From contig NC_045139.1 of NCBI RefSeq assembly GCF_008831285.2, positions 10,946,704-11,010,703 on the forward strand: a stretch of DNA of 64,000 nucleotides, in the 5' to 3' direction. Below, one piece after another: positions 12,286 to 24,483 of the stretch. The stretch is from Nymphaea colorata (taxonomy: Eukaryota > Streptophyta > Magnoliopsida > Nymphaeales > Nymphaeaceae). The notes under the pieces are model-generated. The model ran no database searches. It was given only the letters and a program-made list of their open reading frames with translations, and was not told the DNA's origin. Position numbers and translations under genes: made by a program. Numbering within the stretch: position 1 is the stretch's first letter; each line of letters begins with the position of its first letter.

Positions 12286-12513
12286 AGGCGTACCAGAGGA
12301 AGATGTAAAAACACATGATTAATAGACAGTTAGGGAAATAAAGTAGCGGGTTTGGATCCGGGACTTCACCCTTGCATTCAGACCCTGATATGCCTTTATA
12401 CAAATGACTCTCCAAGTATGAAATGAGAATTGACAGAGGCGCCTAATTGCGCAGTGGTTAAAGGGTGTGTGAGTCGTTTATTTTCGTGTGGGCAGGTAGC
12501 CTTCAGGCTACCA
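12286..12513 (+). repeat. 3' LTR of the gypsy element
   Basis: This is the partner of the 5' LTR segment, with the same order of shared blocks and the same AGGCTACCA terminus. Small deletions relative to the 5' copy and many point differences show independent decay. Its left edge coincides with the inverted-repeat element at 11682-12280. Confidence 0.8.
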
Positions 12514-13169
12514 TCACGGCTGTGTAATGCAGTGGAGACATCTCTTGTTGGCAACTGTACTTTTGACATTATCAACTGATCAATGCTTTTTATAACCGTA
12601 ACATAATTGATTTCCTTTTCAGAAGAACTGTTATTCAAGGGATACATCACGCTTTGCTTATTTGATTGTCTTAACATAATCATCCCTTGTAGTTAAGCGT
12701 TTCATCTCTTATCATCCGATTTCAGAATATCCGAGAAAACAAATGAGAAATTTAACAGTGTCGTGTTCTTTACCTTTTTTTCCTTAAAAAATTGCACTTG
12801 GTGGTGAACACCAAGATGTAAAGATCATCGTTCTCACTTGGGCACACGTTCAAGGTTTATATATCATGAAATAATTGCTACATTAATACCACAAGCTTAC
12901 AGCGGAGGAAGCACACAACTACTGGTTATTTTTCCTCTGATAACACACCCACTTACTAATAAACCTTCTATACTGACAACGAGGTTACTAATAATCCTCG
13001 AATAACGAGCTTTCTTCTGCTACGATTATCACTATTCTATTCAATTTTTTGCATGTACATGGAGAGGTCTAAGTCTCTCTCTCATGAAGCATGAACACAG
13101 CTCTCAGTAGGAATCGTTTTTTCTTGGCAAGAGCCCCATCCCATGTTACACATTCAGGAGCTGTATAAT
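12514..13169. other. Intergenic DNA and probable 3' UTR of the phosphatase gene
   Basis: No gene was recognised. The part next to 13,170 lies just downstream of the phosphatase stop codon on the minus strand and should contain its 3' UTR and poly(A) site, which I could not place exactly. Confidence 0.45.
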
Positions 13170-16100
13170 TTACACATCAAGTAAGAAATTTTCCAAATCA
13201 TGAATCGAAATAAGATGGTTGCTGTCGTGTCTCCTTACATTGGGTTTGATAGGACACTTGCTGGGTTGCCTCACAATGTAAACCTGATCTCCTTTAGCGT
13301 CATAAAAGTCCTGGTTTCTGTGCCAAGTCCACAGCGCATAAGTCTCATTCTTCACCTGCAAGTCATATTTTATTTCAGAAAATGGCCATAGACTTGCTAG
13401 GTTCACCTTTTAAACCAAGCTTTATAGAAAATAATCAAACTATAGACACTAGAAAAACCCAAAGTGCAAGAGCATCACAATTAACAACAAACGAAATAGA
13501 CGGATCAGGAATTCGGATTCTCAATCATCGGAATCATGATTCCCATGGCTAGGGAAATTTTGATATCTATTCATAGGTGCTCCTGTCGTGATAATTGAAA
13601 ATCTCAATTTCTGTCATAGTGCCGCCCTTCCTACATCACTGCTGGAAAATTTTCTATCCTTAAAAGAGTTTCATTTTTGTTTATGGCTTCTAAAACTATT
13701 TTCTGTACTCCTAGTTACTAAATCATTTATAAAGCTGAAATGGTCATGAAAACTACAGTTCCAATCAAATAATATTGGTATCCAATTCCCCTCCTGTCAT
13801 TCAATTATGGAAATCGGATTTACCAGTGACATTAGCATGAATCAACACCAACTAAAACTAATTAGGCCACATTCAGCGAGCAGGAATGTGGTGGATATCA
13901 TTCAGACCCTGTCAACAACTCCAGAAGCATAGGCACAAAGCTTGTTCTCTGAATCCCCTCAGAAAGGACAGTTGCTAAGTAATTGAAAGTTACAAACAAA
14001 ATTGAAAATAATCAGATTTCGAATTATTGTTTTGTCAAACAAGTCACAAGAATTTCTCATAAGGCCACGAGAAACTAGAAAATGCTGAGAATATGTGACG
14101 GCTCAGGGGGATACTGAATGAGAATAGGAAGCACCTTAGTATGCATGCCAAGCAGGACAATTGAAGAGGATTTCATGCAAAAATTTATGACAATCTGAAA
14201 AATTATCATAGTCAAAGTAGTGGTAACCAAATCACAATCGATTGAAAGCTTCGTACCTCTAAAATTCCATGGCCAAAGCTGGAATCCCTGAATGCACTAA
14301 AATCTGGTTGTCGATCCCAACAGAATTGTCCTGCAGCAGGTCCAGCTGTAAAATTAAGAGCACACAAGCCACTAAGGTGTGGGTCTGGTGTGCTCAAAGG
14401 ATCTGGACATTCACCGGGCTCATCTGCATGAACAATAGCCATCTTTTCTCGGTTGCCACCATCTCCAACAGTGATATGTACAGGACCACAGGGATCCAGT
14501 GAATAGTTGAAGACTCTATTTGATCTTTCATAAGCATGAACCTGATCATTTTCCGTAAATGTCAATGTACAGGACATTAAACTTTGAGCTTTCTCTTGCA
14601 CCAAATATCTTTATGTTGCTTAACGAAATTTTTGAAGAAACAGAAAAGGAGACCATCAGCCTATCCAACTTCGCCTAATGAGAGACTGCCATAAAGACCA
14701 CGTTTATGTTGATAGCAACAGTATAGTTCTACATGTTTTTTCTTAAGTAACTACTTCAACAAAGACCATGAACCAAAACACAAGACCAGAAAAGGTTCAG
14801 GTACGTTGACCATAAATTTTGGAATATTTTCGCAGACAATTTACAAGTCATACTCATGCTTCTTTTGTTATAATGTGCATGTGTAGTTGTGTGCATGAGA
14901 AAAAGAGAGAATCTTACATGGCCATTGAAGATTATATCAACCCCATAGGAGTAGAGCAGCTCTTCCATTTCCAACCTCATGCACTCTGCTTCTCTGTAGT
15001 GAGCCTTGTATGAGCTGTACCAAGGAGGGTGCCAGGTAGCTATTAACCAAGGAGTAACCGATCTATCCACTTTATTTAAATCAGCTTCCAACCATTTGTA
15101 CTGAGCCCCTGTAAATGGGATGTCAAGTTTGATCAAGCAGCTCAATTGAACACTGGCATACAATTCTTTTTTAGAAAGCTTCTTTGGAGTAACAGCGGCA
15201 TCAATTTCAATAATTCAAAATAACAGGTAGGACAAGTAATAGTTGCTTAGAAAGTGTAAAGCAAGTAAGTGTCACAATGTACATCTATGAGTGTGGATGC
15301 AAGGTCAAAAGCATGACATGCGGGGTACAGTCCACTCAACAAATCCACAAGCATCCTACTAGTAAAATGAACTTAATGTCATAAACTTTTAATATATAAA
15401 CCTATTGGCTCTATTAACTCATGTAGAGCTTTGTCAGACGGTGCTGTCGTGATGATACATATATAAGTGCTATGACCATATTACCTGTTCTATTGAAATC
15501 TGTGTATGCACCAAGCATGATGAAGTGTATTCCCCCAGCATTGAAGGAATAGTAGAAGGTGCTTTTCGATAGACTTTCTTCACTAGGAAATGCAAATCTA
15601 GAACTATATGCCTCAAATGTGATCTTTCCTGCCTGTTCCTCGATCTCATGATTTCCTTCAATGACCATCATTGGAACTTTTGAAACCAATGGTTCCATAA
15701 ACCTGCACAATGAAAATCAAACCCAAAAGCATATGATCAAACATAAATCCAAACATGGACAAAATTAAAAGAGATCTTCATGTTCCAAAAAAATCAATAC
15801 AATATAGGAACTTAATCTAATGAAGCTCTCCACAAAAACAACTTTTATGTGATTATTCATGGATAACAAGCAATCCTTCAAGGACCAGACCACTTAACCG
15901 CATGGGCCTATTCAAGAACCAAACCCCAGGATGGCCCTGCCATAGAACTTTATGAGGGCTACACCATGGAAAACCTCAAGGTGCAGAATAGCAGTGTTGG
16001 TACTTAGACCAGGGTCTTCACCTAACACCATTCAGAACTTCATTTACTGCTTTTCTCGTCTCACCAAAGCATACATTTTCTACAGGATATATCTAAAGAG

Positions 16101-19100
16101 GTTTAAAAACCAAAAAAAGCATAGAGCATGGAGCAACTTCTTTACATGAATTAAAAAAAATCAAATGCTTACGGAACTTATGCACCCATTGCACCATGGC
16201 AAATAACTACTTATTTCCAAACAAAGCATTTAAATAACAAAAAAGTAAGTAAGAAAAAGAAAACTCTCAAAGAAAGCATAAAGAGAAGAGAAACAGAAAG
16301 CACCTTCCCCAGTAATCCCAACGAGGTTGGTAAGTCTCATGAATTGGTGTGTCGGGAAATGCACATGAATAGCAATCAGCACCAGTCCCGTTTGTAAGAT
16401 AAAGATTGGCATAAGTGACATCCCCAACCAGCAAAAAAAGATCGGGGTTGTTGCTGATCATATGATCAATTGTGGATGACGTGTTGTGTGTAAGACCAAG
16501 ATCTCCTACAATTGCGATCCTTGCTGGATAGCTCGAAGGGCCAGGCTCTGGCATTGTTCTGAAGGATCGGACACTGCTCATCGCAGCTACAGAAGGATCG
16601 CCACACCTATAATAGTATTTTGTCCCAGGTTTCAGCCCTGCAAAGTAAAAAGAATCCTTCAACTGCTAGAACTGCCAATTTGAACTGTAAACTAGAGCAA
16701 AGTTTCCTGAAGAGCTTGTCAGAACCGTATCGTGGTTCTGCTGAGTTAGTTTAGCTCATATGGTCTCTTCAGTTACACTTTCGAAGTTGAAGGGTTTGGG
16801 CTAAAAGTGATATAGTCAGAGGTTTATTTCCATGACAATCATAGAACTGCGACAGAGCATTCCCTTTATAACCAAGTAAGTTTTAGGTAAGATCTATTAT
16901 CTTAACATAGAAAATCTCTGACCTACCCTGTTAATTTGGATGGCCTCTCCATAAGAACGAGCTTCGGACACCATGTCACAAGAATGGGGCCGAGCTTGCA
17001 CACTATCCAGTTCGTTTAGCTCTTTATCAGCGGACAGTTAAGATCCAAGATCACACATTCATGTGAAATCTAGATACTTAAGAAAGAAAAAATAACCAAA
17101 CGAACAGAAAAAAAGAACAGAAAATTTTCTGCTAAACCCCTCCTAGTCCATAAAGTTCCGTCTAATTCACACGGTCATCTGTAAAAGGATCAAATTTTCA
17201 TTTTCCTGTTCAAAGGTGTAAATGTAATCACTAAGCACACCTCAATAAGCTCATCTCGATAAGCAACCACTATTGGTATCAAAATATTGAACTTAAGATG
17301 GAGTTGCAGACGTCGGAACATTAGAACTAGTTAGCTTACCAGTGAGACGAACATGATGGATTATTCCCGATGTGTAGTTCTGCATTCCCTCAAATGGGTA
17401 GAGTTGATTGTAGATGAGGGAGTAACCAGTGGCCTCATGAGTCAATGGACGCTTCAAGGTCCCATAATGGACGATGCTCCTTACGCTTCCTGGATCCAAA
17501 GGCTTCACATGGTTCCCGATCTGGAAATCACCTGCAACTCCAGCAAATTTCAAAACTCAACACACGCCTTTTCATCATATCAGTATCCGGATACAGGTCC
17601 AGCTTGTGGATTACAAAAGTGTTGATCACCCAGATTTTAGTGGAACCCAACGGTAGCAGCACCGACTAGGAACAAGGTTGAACGGTGGGTTGGATTTGTG
17701 TGGAACAGCGACCAGATCTGGACCTAATGTCTGGGTGTATACGTGAGAAATGATTATTCCAATACTCAGGTTCAAACGGGAGCACAACCCCCGTAGGTTG
17801 GGAACCTTAACCAATCTTCTATTGATTTAAATTCAAATCCGGCATATACCCAAGTTTGGTTATAATGCCTATCTTCCAAAACAAGCCAATCAATTCTAAC
17901 TCAAGTCCAAAACCAATCTGAGTATGCATCCGGATGTCAAACAGTGGCGGAGACAAAACCCGCCGTGGGCAAAGAAGGATGTCAATATATTTGATTTGGA
18001 TTGGATATTTCATTTAATTACTAAATTAATATCTAATTAAAAAATTGGATTTGATTTGGATTTTAAAAATGATATTTAATGAAATTCAAACATATACAAA
18101 TATTTGATCGGATTCCGATTCAGATCAGATTTAATTTTAAAATAAATATCATACATCTAATATTCTTCAATTTTAAAAATATTCAATTCAAAATTCAGAT
18201 TTGGATTTGGACATGAATGTATAATTCCAGATTAGAATCAAATTTAGATTCAGATTTAGATATAATTTTTTTTAAATTTGTATTTGAATTTAAATTTCAA
18301 TTAAAGGTATATGGGATTCAAATCTGATCCTTTCACATCCGTACCCAACTAAAAACACCATGGTACGGATTCGGGTAACAACCCGTTTGAGTCCAACCCG
18401 GAAGAAGATGGACCAACGAACCAACCGTTGCTTTGGGATATCCAAAATCCTTCTTGCGAAACCTCCCGAAATTGCGTGCCGCAGTGTCTTCCCGTTGCTT
18501 CTTCCCGAGACATGCGCTTCGCAACGTCGTTAAACTAAATTACCAGACCACGCTTCTCCCGAGACGTCTTCCAACTTCCCGATGGAACTCGAGAAGATTT
18601 CCGTTCCCGAAATAGCGAGCCCATCAACGTTGGCGTTGGACGCCTCCATGTCCCAAATGAATCGATCGTATCGGTGAAAACCGATACGATCGACAACTGC
18701 TCGCCACACATCGATTGCGATATGGAGGATCATCTCAACCCTCCAATCAATCGTTTAACGAGTCCGATCAGATAGTGCAAAAACGCGTGTTGTTTTGACA
18801 TCAGAATCTCGTGAGGAAAACAACATTTTGCCGCTAAATCGTGAACTTTAGCATGTTTTAGGTATCGTCCAAACAGGCCGGCGACACTGCAACTGCAGCT
18901 TTTGAATAAAATGGAGAAAAGGTTAGGGTGAGAATGGGGAAAGAAATCGAGCAGCTGTCCGCAGCCGAAAGGTCAAGTCCATACTCGAGGTGTCAAAATC
19001 CACCCGGGGGAACGGGACTAAGATTATTTGATCACAAAATCCTTATGATTTTCTTCATTAATGACCATCATGCTCCTATGCTTCGTTAATTAGCTCCGGG

Positions 19101-19758
19101 GCATGCTCCATCGGCTCGCCCTGAACATTTCCTCAGAAAATTTTCTGAGAAGGAGAGTTAATCATCGACACAATCGTCAACGAACTCCCCCAAACCGAGG
19201 AGCAAACCGACTTCCAACTAATTCTCACCGTTTCTACCGGTAAGGGTTCTTCTCAACCAGCAAGAAGCGCCCGGGCTCCAAACCGCTTAACGGCTTATTA
19301 CCAGTTTCCGCACTAGATCGTCATCAAGGAAGAGAGAGAGAGAGAATGAAGGGACAGGCAGAGGCAGAGAGATGGAGGGAGGCGTACCGGTGATCCACGA
19401 GATCCAGACGGCGCCCTCGGAGGACAGAGAGAGTGAGAATGAGGGGACAGACAGAGACAGAGAGAGAGGGAGGGAGGGAGGAAGGCGTACCGGTGATCCA
19501 CGTGATCCAGATGGCGCCCTCGGAGGACAGCGAGATCGAGATCTGCTCGGGCTCCAGGCCCCCAACTCTCTTGACGACGCGGGGGTCCGTGGGCGGGAGG
19601 TCGACGGCGTGGCCGCGGAGGGCCACGTCGAACGGAACCGTCACAGGCTCGAAGGGCCCGTCGAGCGTCGTCTGGATTTCAGCGGCGAAGACCCCGCCGG
19701 AAATCAGCAACAGCGCGGCGAATATCCGCGGGAGCCACGTCCATCCGAGGGCGCCCAT
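13170..19758 (-). CDS. PAP15: Purple acid phosphatase, PAP15/phytase type
   Basis: Seven exons on the minus strand (high to low): 19758-19491, 17531-17340, 16637-16304, 15702-15485, 15108-14918, 14541-14257 and 13355-13170. All introns are GT-AG, all phases close, and they give 557 codons plus stop. The product matches plant PAP15 nearly end to end. All seven metal ligands of the Fe/metal centre are visible: D199 (GDLG), D226 and Y229 (GDVTY), N282 (GNHE), H364 (ATWH), H401 and H403 (GHVH). Residues 1-25 form a signal peptide (MGALGWTW, then a hydrophobic ALLLISGGVFA), implying secretion. Known PAP15 enzymes hydrolyse phytate and other phosphate esters, and Arabidopsis PAP15 is linked to myo-inositol and ascorbate supply. 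I start at 19758, not the in-frame ATG at 19866, because a TATA box lies only about 25 bp from the latter. The first donor is duplicated (see findings). Assignment to PAP15 rather than a close paralogue is an inference from similarity. Confidence 0.93.
17532..19490 (-). other. Intron 1 of the phosphatase gene, with repeats
   Basis: This 1.96 kb intron begins CG/GTACGCC and ends TTGCAG on the minus strand. It contains an AT-rich block of GATTTGGATT-like words (about 17,970-18,320) belonging to a dispersed repeat family, a TGGCGGAG motif near 17,944, a perfect 14-bp-arm palindrome at 18662-18693, and a duplicated copy of the exon-1 end next to the donor. Open frames inside it have no recognisable product. 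Confidence 0.8.
18662..18693. repeat. Perfect short palindrome (14-bp arms, 4-base loop)
   Basis: TCGATCGTATCGGT is followed by GAAA and then its exact reverse complement. It lies within phosphatase intron 1 and could form a GAAA-tetraloop hairpin in either transcript orientation. Confidence 0.95.
19388..19530 (-). repeat. Tandem duplication of the exon-1 end and splice donor
   Basis: A 40-base block at 19491-19530, which is the end of phosphatase exon 1, recurs at 19388-19427 with two differences. The flanking GTACGCC donor and CT-rich intron start are repeated too, giving a period of 103 bp. The second copy still reads SSEGAVWISWITG and still carries a GT donor, but has no acceptor in front of it. 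Confidence 0.9.
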
Positions 19759-19890
19759 CGTCAGGGAGAGTGAGAGTGAGAGAGGCAGAGCAGGGAAGCC
19801 AGAGAGGGAGAAGGGGGAGGTGAAGGTGAAGAAGGTAGTGAAGGGTGGAGAAATTTTCGTTGTCATGGATGTGACCCGAAGCGCGCGCGC

Positions 19891-19898
19891 GCTTTAAA
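19891..19898 (-). promoter_or_regulatory. TATA box of the phosphatase gene
   Basis: On the minus strand this reads TATTTAAA, preceded by GC-rich sequence and followed by GCGCGCGCGC. A start of transcription 25-30 bases downstream would fall near 19,865. That leaves a 5' leader of about 110 bases before the ATG at 19758. Confidence 0.6.
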
Positions 19899-19899
19899 T

Positions 19900-20516
19900 A
19901 CGGGAGCGATGGCGAATAATTCCAGGCGGAATATTCCTCCGGCGACACTCCGTGGGCTACCTTGCCAAACGTTTGTTTTATTCCTGCGGCCTCTTTCTGC
20001 AACTTCAAAGGACCAAACTGTCCCAGGGTTTTGTCAAAAAGGTCGATTTCGCCCCTGCTTTGGCGTCTCGGAATCCATGTGTCCATCCGGATCCGATTCG
20101 AGTTGGTTGGTTCGATTGAATCGGGCAATGAAAGTTTGGATTTGATTTGGTATGCCCTCATACGAATTCAAATTCAGGGTTTGGAATCCAAATCCAACTG
20201 CAATTTGAGTTGGATTATGGGTCAATCCTGCGTTTTGTTGTCCTGAATCCAATTAGAATCTTATGGGAATCAAGTCATTAAGTACCATATTCTTCAACGA
20301 GCCATAAAAGGTATGAGTTGGAAATCCCTAAAAGGGTTGGTACAATAGACCGAGCGAGCTAGGCAATTAGTGTTGCTTTTGAGTTTTGGTGACATTAATT
20401 CCCTATGCAAAAATGAAGCACCAACATGCAAGTTAAATCATATGAGAAAATAATATACTTTAACCTTCAGCTATAATGAAATACTATTCTTGTTCACCTG
20501 AGAAATGCATGAATTT

Positions 20517-20587
<71 letters not shown>

Positions 20588-22593
20588 ACTGAGGCTATCA
20601 TGCAAATGGAAAAAGTTTTTTGTCCAATGGTGAAGTACTTTTTGTTTTCTTATAAATGATTCCTCTCTTATAATTATTTTCTTGTACCCATGCTGAAAAT
20701 TGCATGTCTATCTGATATCTATCTAAGCTCTGAAGTAACATAAGATTATTCATATCATGAATCTTAGAATTTGAAATATCTGATTTCTAAAAAGTTTGAT
20801 TTTTTTAGAAAATGACATACAATTGCACCATGAACATGTCTCCAAGTCTATGGATTTGAAGTATAATGGGGGTCTTAAATCATACTCTCCATAGACAATA
20901 GAACTGCTCAAGAAGTAGCAACTATAAAAAGTCAAGATCAAAACGAAGTAATTTTGATCAAATTAAGATCTTTTATCTCTATAAGCAATGATATAAACGT
21001 ACTTTGTAGCACCAAACAAAGAGTTGGCAGAGCCACATATAAGCTAGTAAACAAGATTAACGTCGCAGAAGAAGGGACTCCTCCAGAAGGTGAAATGAAA
21101 ATGTCTGCCGAAATGGATTTCTAAAACAAAGACGGATGTGTCAATTGTGCGAAATACAGGGGCGAATCTGAAAAATTTGAATAATTTTATTCGTCAATAT
21201 CCGAAAAAGCCTCATTGGACGTCATACGAAATAATGTGACAGTTGCTGAGACGGCAAGTCTACGTGGTTTCTTGAAACGGACTTACCCTTATTTCCCGTG
21301 GGGGGCCTTTTTTCCTTTGATTTTTTATTCCGGACAAACTTTTTTCTAAAATGACTGAAAAGGGGACGAATGATGTCAACATATAATGCCCGGGAAGTTC
21401 CTCAATTGTTCCTAGAGTCGTGAACACCAAGTAATGGATAGGATTTTGAGTAGAAAGACAAACTTTAGAGGCGTTTGATACGAAGAACATTGTGTCCTAA
21501 AAGACATTTTTTAGGAACATCACGTTTTTCTTTAAGAAAATGCAGTGTCATTTATAGAATTATTGTTCTTAGATCTAACCATCAAACACTAGACATGATT
21601 ATACCATATTTCTTAGGCTCATGCTTTTAGAACAAGTACTTTAAGGGCAAGTGTATGAAAAATATAATATTCTTCTTATTAAATCATGCTCTCATGGACC
21701 TGAAATTGTGTAGGCCATGGGGATGTTGTTTTGTTTTTTGAAATTATTGAGCCAGAAAAGGTTGGCTCCATCTTCCAATTCAGATCTCAATTCCAACATA
21801 AGAAAATTCAAAATGATAATTATTTTTACTTTAATGTTTACCTAGGTGAACATACTTCAAAGTGACATATAACTCAGATTAAGCGACCAAAGTTTTAATA
21901 TTGATCAAAATATGTTGTTGTTTTCGTCATTGGCAGAAAAATTTGGTCTGCGTCAAGAATTTCAGAAATTTGATCTCTAATACGAATTTTATTTTTATTT
22001 GTATAAATAGTTTTTCCTACATATAAAAAAGGTGAAAAAGAGAAGATATTATAGAAAATGTTGGACACAAACTATGAGCCGAGCTACCTCCGTATTTATG
22101 TCATATCCTTACTAGAAGTAAAGTATTCAAAATATTTATATATATGCTAAATCTTCAACTGGGGTATGGGCAGGCTAGCGTCTCAAGACAAGACCCCTAG
22201 AAGGCGTTGAGATAAAGGGCCTATGTGGAAAGGTGAATCGACAGAATATAATGGATTATCGATTTGTTGTTTAGTTGAATTTAGTAAAGAAATCTAATCA
22301 TGCTAATCAGATTTAGTAGGAGATTCATAACCCAGTTCAAATCCAAGTTGGACATTTCACTGGAATTTAATGAAGATTCAATCTGGTTGCATATAAATGT
22401 CATATCATACGTTATTCGCATTTGAATTCAGTTTTCAAAAGTATTAAGAAGTTTTAATTTGATTGCATGAAAACTAACTAAGTTGATATAATGACTCTAG
22501 CTATCAAAGTCGTCCAGTTATCTAACTCGAACCGTCTATTTGAAGCAGACTGGTGGTTAAGAGAAAAACAAATGAACTAATACTAAATGACAA

Positions 22594-22620
<27 letters not shown>
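19900..22620. other. AT-rich intergenic DNA without a supported gene
   Basis: The segment contains a long (TA)n tract, a patch of GATTTGG/CCAAATCC words at about 20,090-20,260 shared with other repeats in the window, and otherwise featureless AT-rich sequence. I see no protein similarity in any frame. Confidence 0.5.
20521..20583. repeat. (TA)n microsatellite
   Basis: About 31 uninterrupted TA dinucleotides, the longest simple repeat in the window. Confidence 0.97.
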
Positions 22621-22624
<4 letters not shown>

Positions 22625-22755
22625 TTTTTTTATACAAAAAATAACTCATGAAAAATTTTATATAAAACAAGTGAAATTTTTTAAAATTTACATGTAACTT
22701 TAAAAAAAAATTGAAGTGGGGCAAGGGCCCATACCTTACCTTGCCTCCGCCCCTC
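22625..22755 (-). repeat. Small GGGGCGGAG-type element, reverse copy
   Basis: The right end reads CCTCCGCCCCTC, the reverse of the GAGGGGCGGAGG start. The body shares words such as AAAATTTTATATAAAACAAG and TTTACATGTAA with the copy at 35396-35552 in opposite orientation. The left end adjoins a (TA)n tract and is uncertain. Confidence 0.55.
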
Positions 22756-23054
22756 ACCACCAAACCACCACTGGTGTCACTCCCTAATACCATGGGGGCT
22801 GCCGAGGCTTTGGTAAAACCATGGCGGGCTAAATAAGGTGAAGAAAACTCTCCCACTGCAAGCTCCATCCCTTTGTAGCCCTCAAAAGGGCCGGCATGGC
22901 AGAGAGGGCTGCAAAGAGATGGACCCGGAAATGGGAGAGGAAGAGAGAAACATGTGCAAAAAAAGAAAAAAAAAAAAAAACGGACCATCCGATCAAAAGA
23001 TCGGACGGCCCTAACGAGCAGTCATAGGGACAGCACAATACCAGAGTAAGCATT

Positions 23055-23056
<2 letters not shown>

Positions 23057-23096
<40 letters not shown>
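23057..23096. repeat. (AT)n microsatellite
   Basis: About 20 AT dinucleotides in intergenic DNA. Confidence 0.95.
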
Positions 23097-23098
<2 letters not shown>

Positions 23099-23464
23099 AT
23101 TATGACTCATCTGATTCATGATTCATAAGGTGGTAAATTGAAATTATAGTACTTAATTACCATATTTGCTAAGTCCATATAGTCTAAACATGACAAACGA
23201 ACACATTCTAACCAAACCAAAGAAAAAAAAAAAAAAAACTAACGTGTTAAAAAAAAACTCATGGAAAAGGTACGCTGAGAATCTCTTCTATTGCAAGAGG
23301 GAGAAGAGAAAAGTGAAGAAAATGATTTGGAGAGAGAGAACGTCTTTTAGATGTTGATTCGAGTATAGTTCATACAATGTATCTTTTGTAGCGACTGTGA
23401 TGTAATAAAGTGTTTGACAAGGCAGCTCATCACCTTTTGTGCTGCATATGCATATGAGGACGTA

Positions 23465-23850
23465 GAGATGTGCAATTTTTAAGCACCGACTGACTTTTTT
23501 TACACTTAAGTCTGTTCATATGTCTGATTTGTATTGGATATTTGACCGAACCGTTAACCAAAGAAAATAGGACATGATAAAATTTGTAATATTTCATTAA
23601 GAAAAGAAAATAGATTGGATTCAAATTTTAAAAATGAAATCTGATTGGACTTGAATTCAGATTTGGAGCATATTTAGTTTTAAATAGATATACTATATAT
23701 AATACCCTTATGTTTTGAACATCGGCCGGATTCGGATGTGAATTTAAAAATCCATTTTGCATTCTGATCTATATATGTTTTTTTCTTCATTCATAATCAA
23801 TATGGTTAAGAGTATATCCGAGTCAAATCCAAAACATTGATGTGATGCCC
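23465..23850. repeat. GATTTGGATT-type dispersed repeat, degenerate
   Basis: Words such as GGATTCAAATTTTAAAAATG, ATTCAGATTTGGA and CGGATTCGGATGTG recur here and in similar blocks near 17,970-18,320, 20,090-20,260, 30,770-31,180 and 33,490-33,910. They look like eroded copies of one AT-rich MITE family. None has clear ends. Confidence 0.4.
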
Positions 23851-24227
23851 ATGATTCTTCCAAAGAGAGAGATTTGAACCATGGTTACCAGGAAACTTGC
23901 TTTTACTTTTCAAAATTTGATTCGCCCTTCACGCTACTTGATTCATTGAAGAATCTCACAATCTTTCCATGACTCATCTGCGCCACAACTTTCCGCTGTG
24001 GCAAGATTGTACGCAGATATATCTTTTATTTAACTGTACTTTGGTGAAAATAAATTTTCTGCGTCGAAAGAAAGCTCCTGTTCACTAAAATTAGAAAAGA
24101 ACAAGCCTTCTCTCCTACCGTTTTTCAAAAGCTTTTGAATCCATGAGCCAGTTCAAATTTGTATCGTCTGGAACATCTGAACACAGTTTTCACAGCACCC
24201 TGACGGAATAGACTTGTGTTTGTTGTA

Positions 24228-24483
24228 CCATGGTTGGCAAACCCATGACTCGGACTCAGATCAGCAAATGACCGGGTCATTGGATTAGCGAGTTGACTCG
24301 TGAACTCGGTGAGTTGGCTCATTGACTTGATCGAGTTTTAAAACAATCATATGGCAAATCATTGTAGCTGAATTGTGCAAGTGAGGGGCGAACAGGGACA
24401 ACCTCAACTCGTGACCAGGTTTTTTAGCGATCCGAGCTGACTCGGGCAATTCTCAAGCTAACCCAGCGAGTTTGCCAACTATG
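24228..24483. mobile_element. GAGTTGACTCG-rich MITE with GGTTGGCAAAC ends
   Basis: The left end reads CATGGTTGGCAAAC and the right end GTTTGCCAACTATG, which are near-perfect inverted complements. The interior is rich in GACTCG/CGAGTT words that pair across the element. A relative occupies about 32771-33049, and a shorter inverted fragment lies near 52,720-52,800. The terminal sequence resembles hAT-type MITEs, but I could not confirm an 8-bp duplication. Confidence 0.6.

Larger units (their letters stand above)
8636..12513 (+). mobile_element. Degenerate Ty3/gypsy LTR retrotransposon
   Basis: The element has LTR remains at about 8636-8893 and 12286-12513, a primer-binding site just after the first LTR, and pol-like motifs in the usual gypsy order on the + strand. 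A gag-like stretch around 9,265-9,560 includes words such as RFSGND and YLDYNVE. Reverse transcriptase shows MPFGLTN at about 9,696 and a decayed FNDILVYS at about 9,789. The RNase H piece ETDVSEMGIGAVL is near 10,210. Integrase pieces are EDLRIDFIEGLPKSKG near 10,975 and AEFAYNVAVHSSL near 11,065. Stops and frameshifts break every domain, and much of the integrase seems deleted, since only about 0.8 kb separates RNase H from the integrase core. At 3.9 kb it is shorter than an intact gypsy element. It is surely inactive. Confidence 0.85.

Noticed and set aside
19287-19566. Possible mutually exclusive alternative exon in the phosphatase gene
   Set aside because: The duplicated exon end at 19388-19427 has no AG acceptor before it, so it cannot act as a separate exon; only alternative donor use is possible.
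19324-19866. 180-codon open frame covering phosphatase exon 1 and the start of intron 1
   Set aside because: It reads through the GT donor at 19490 into CT-rich intron sequence (Ser/Leu runs), and splicing there restores the PAP15 alignment exactly.
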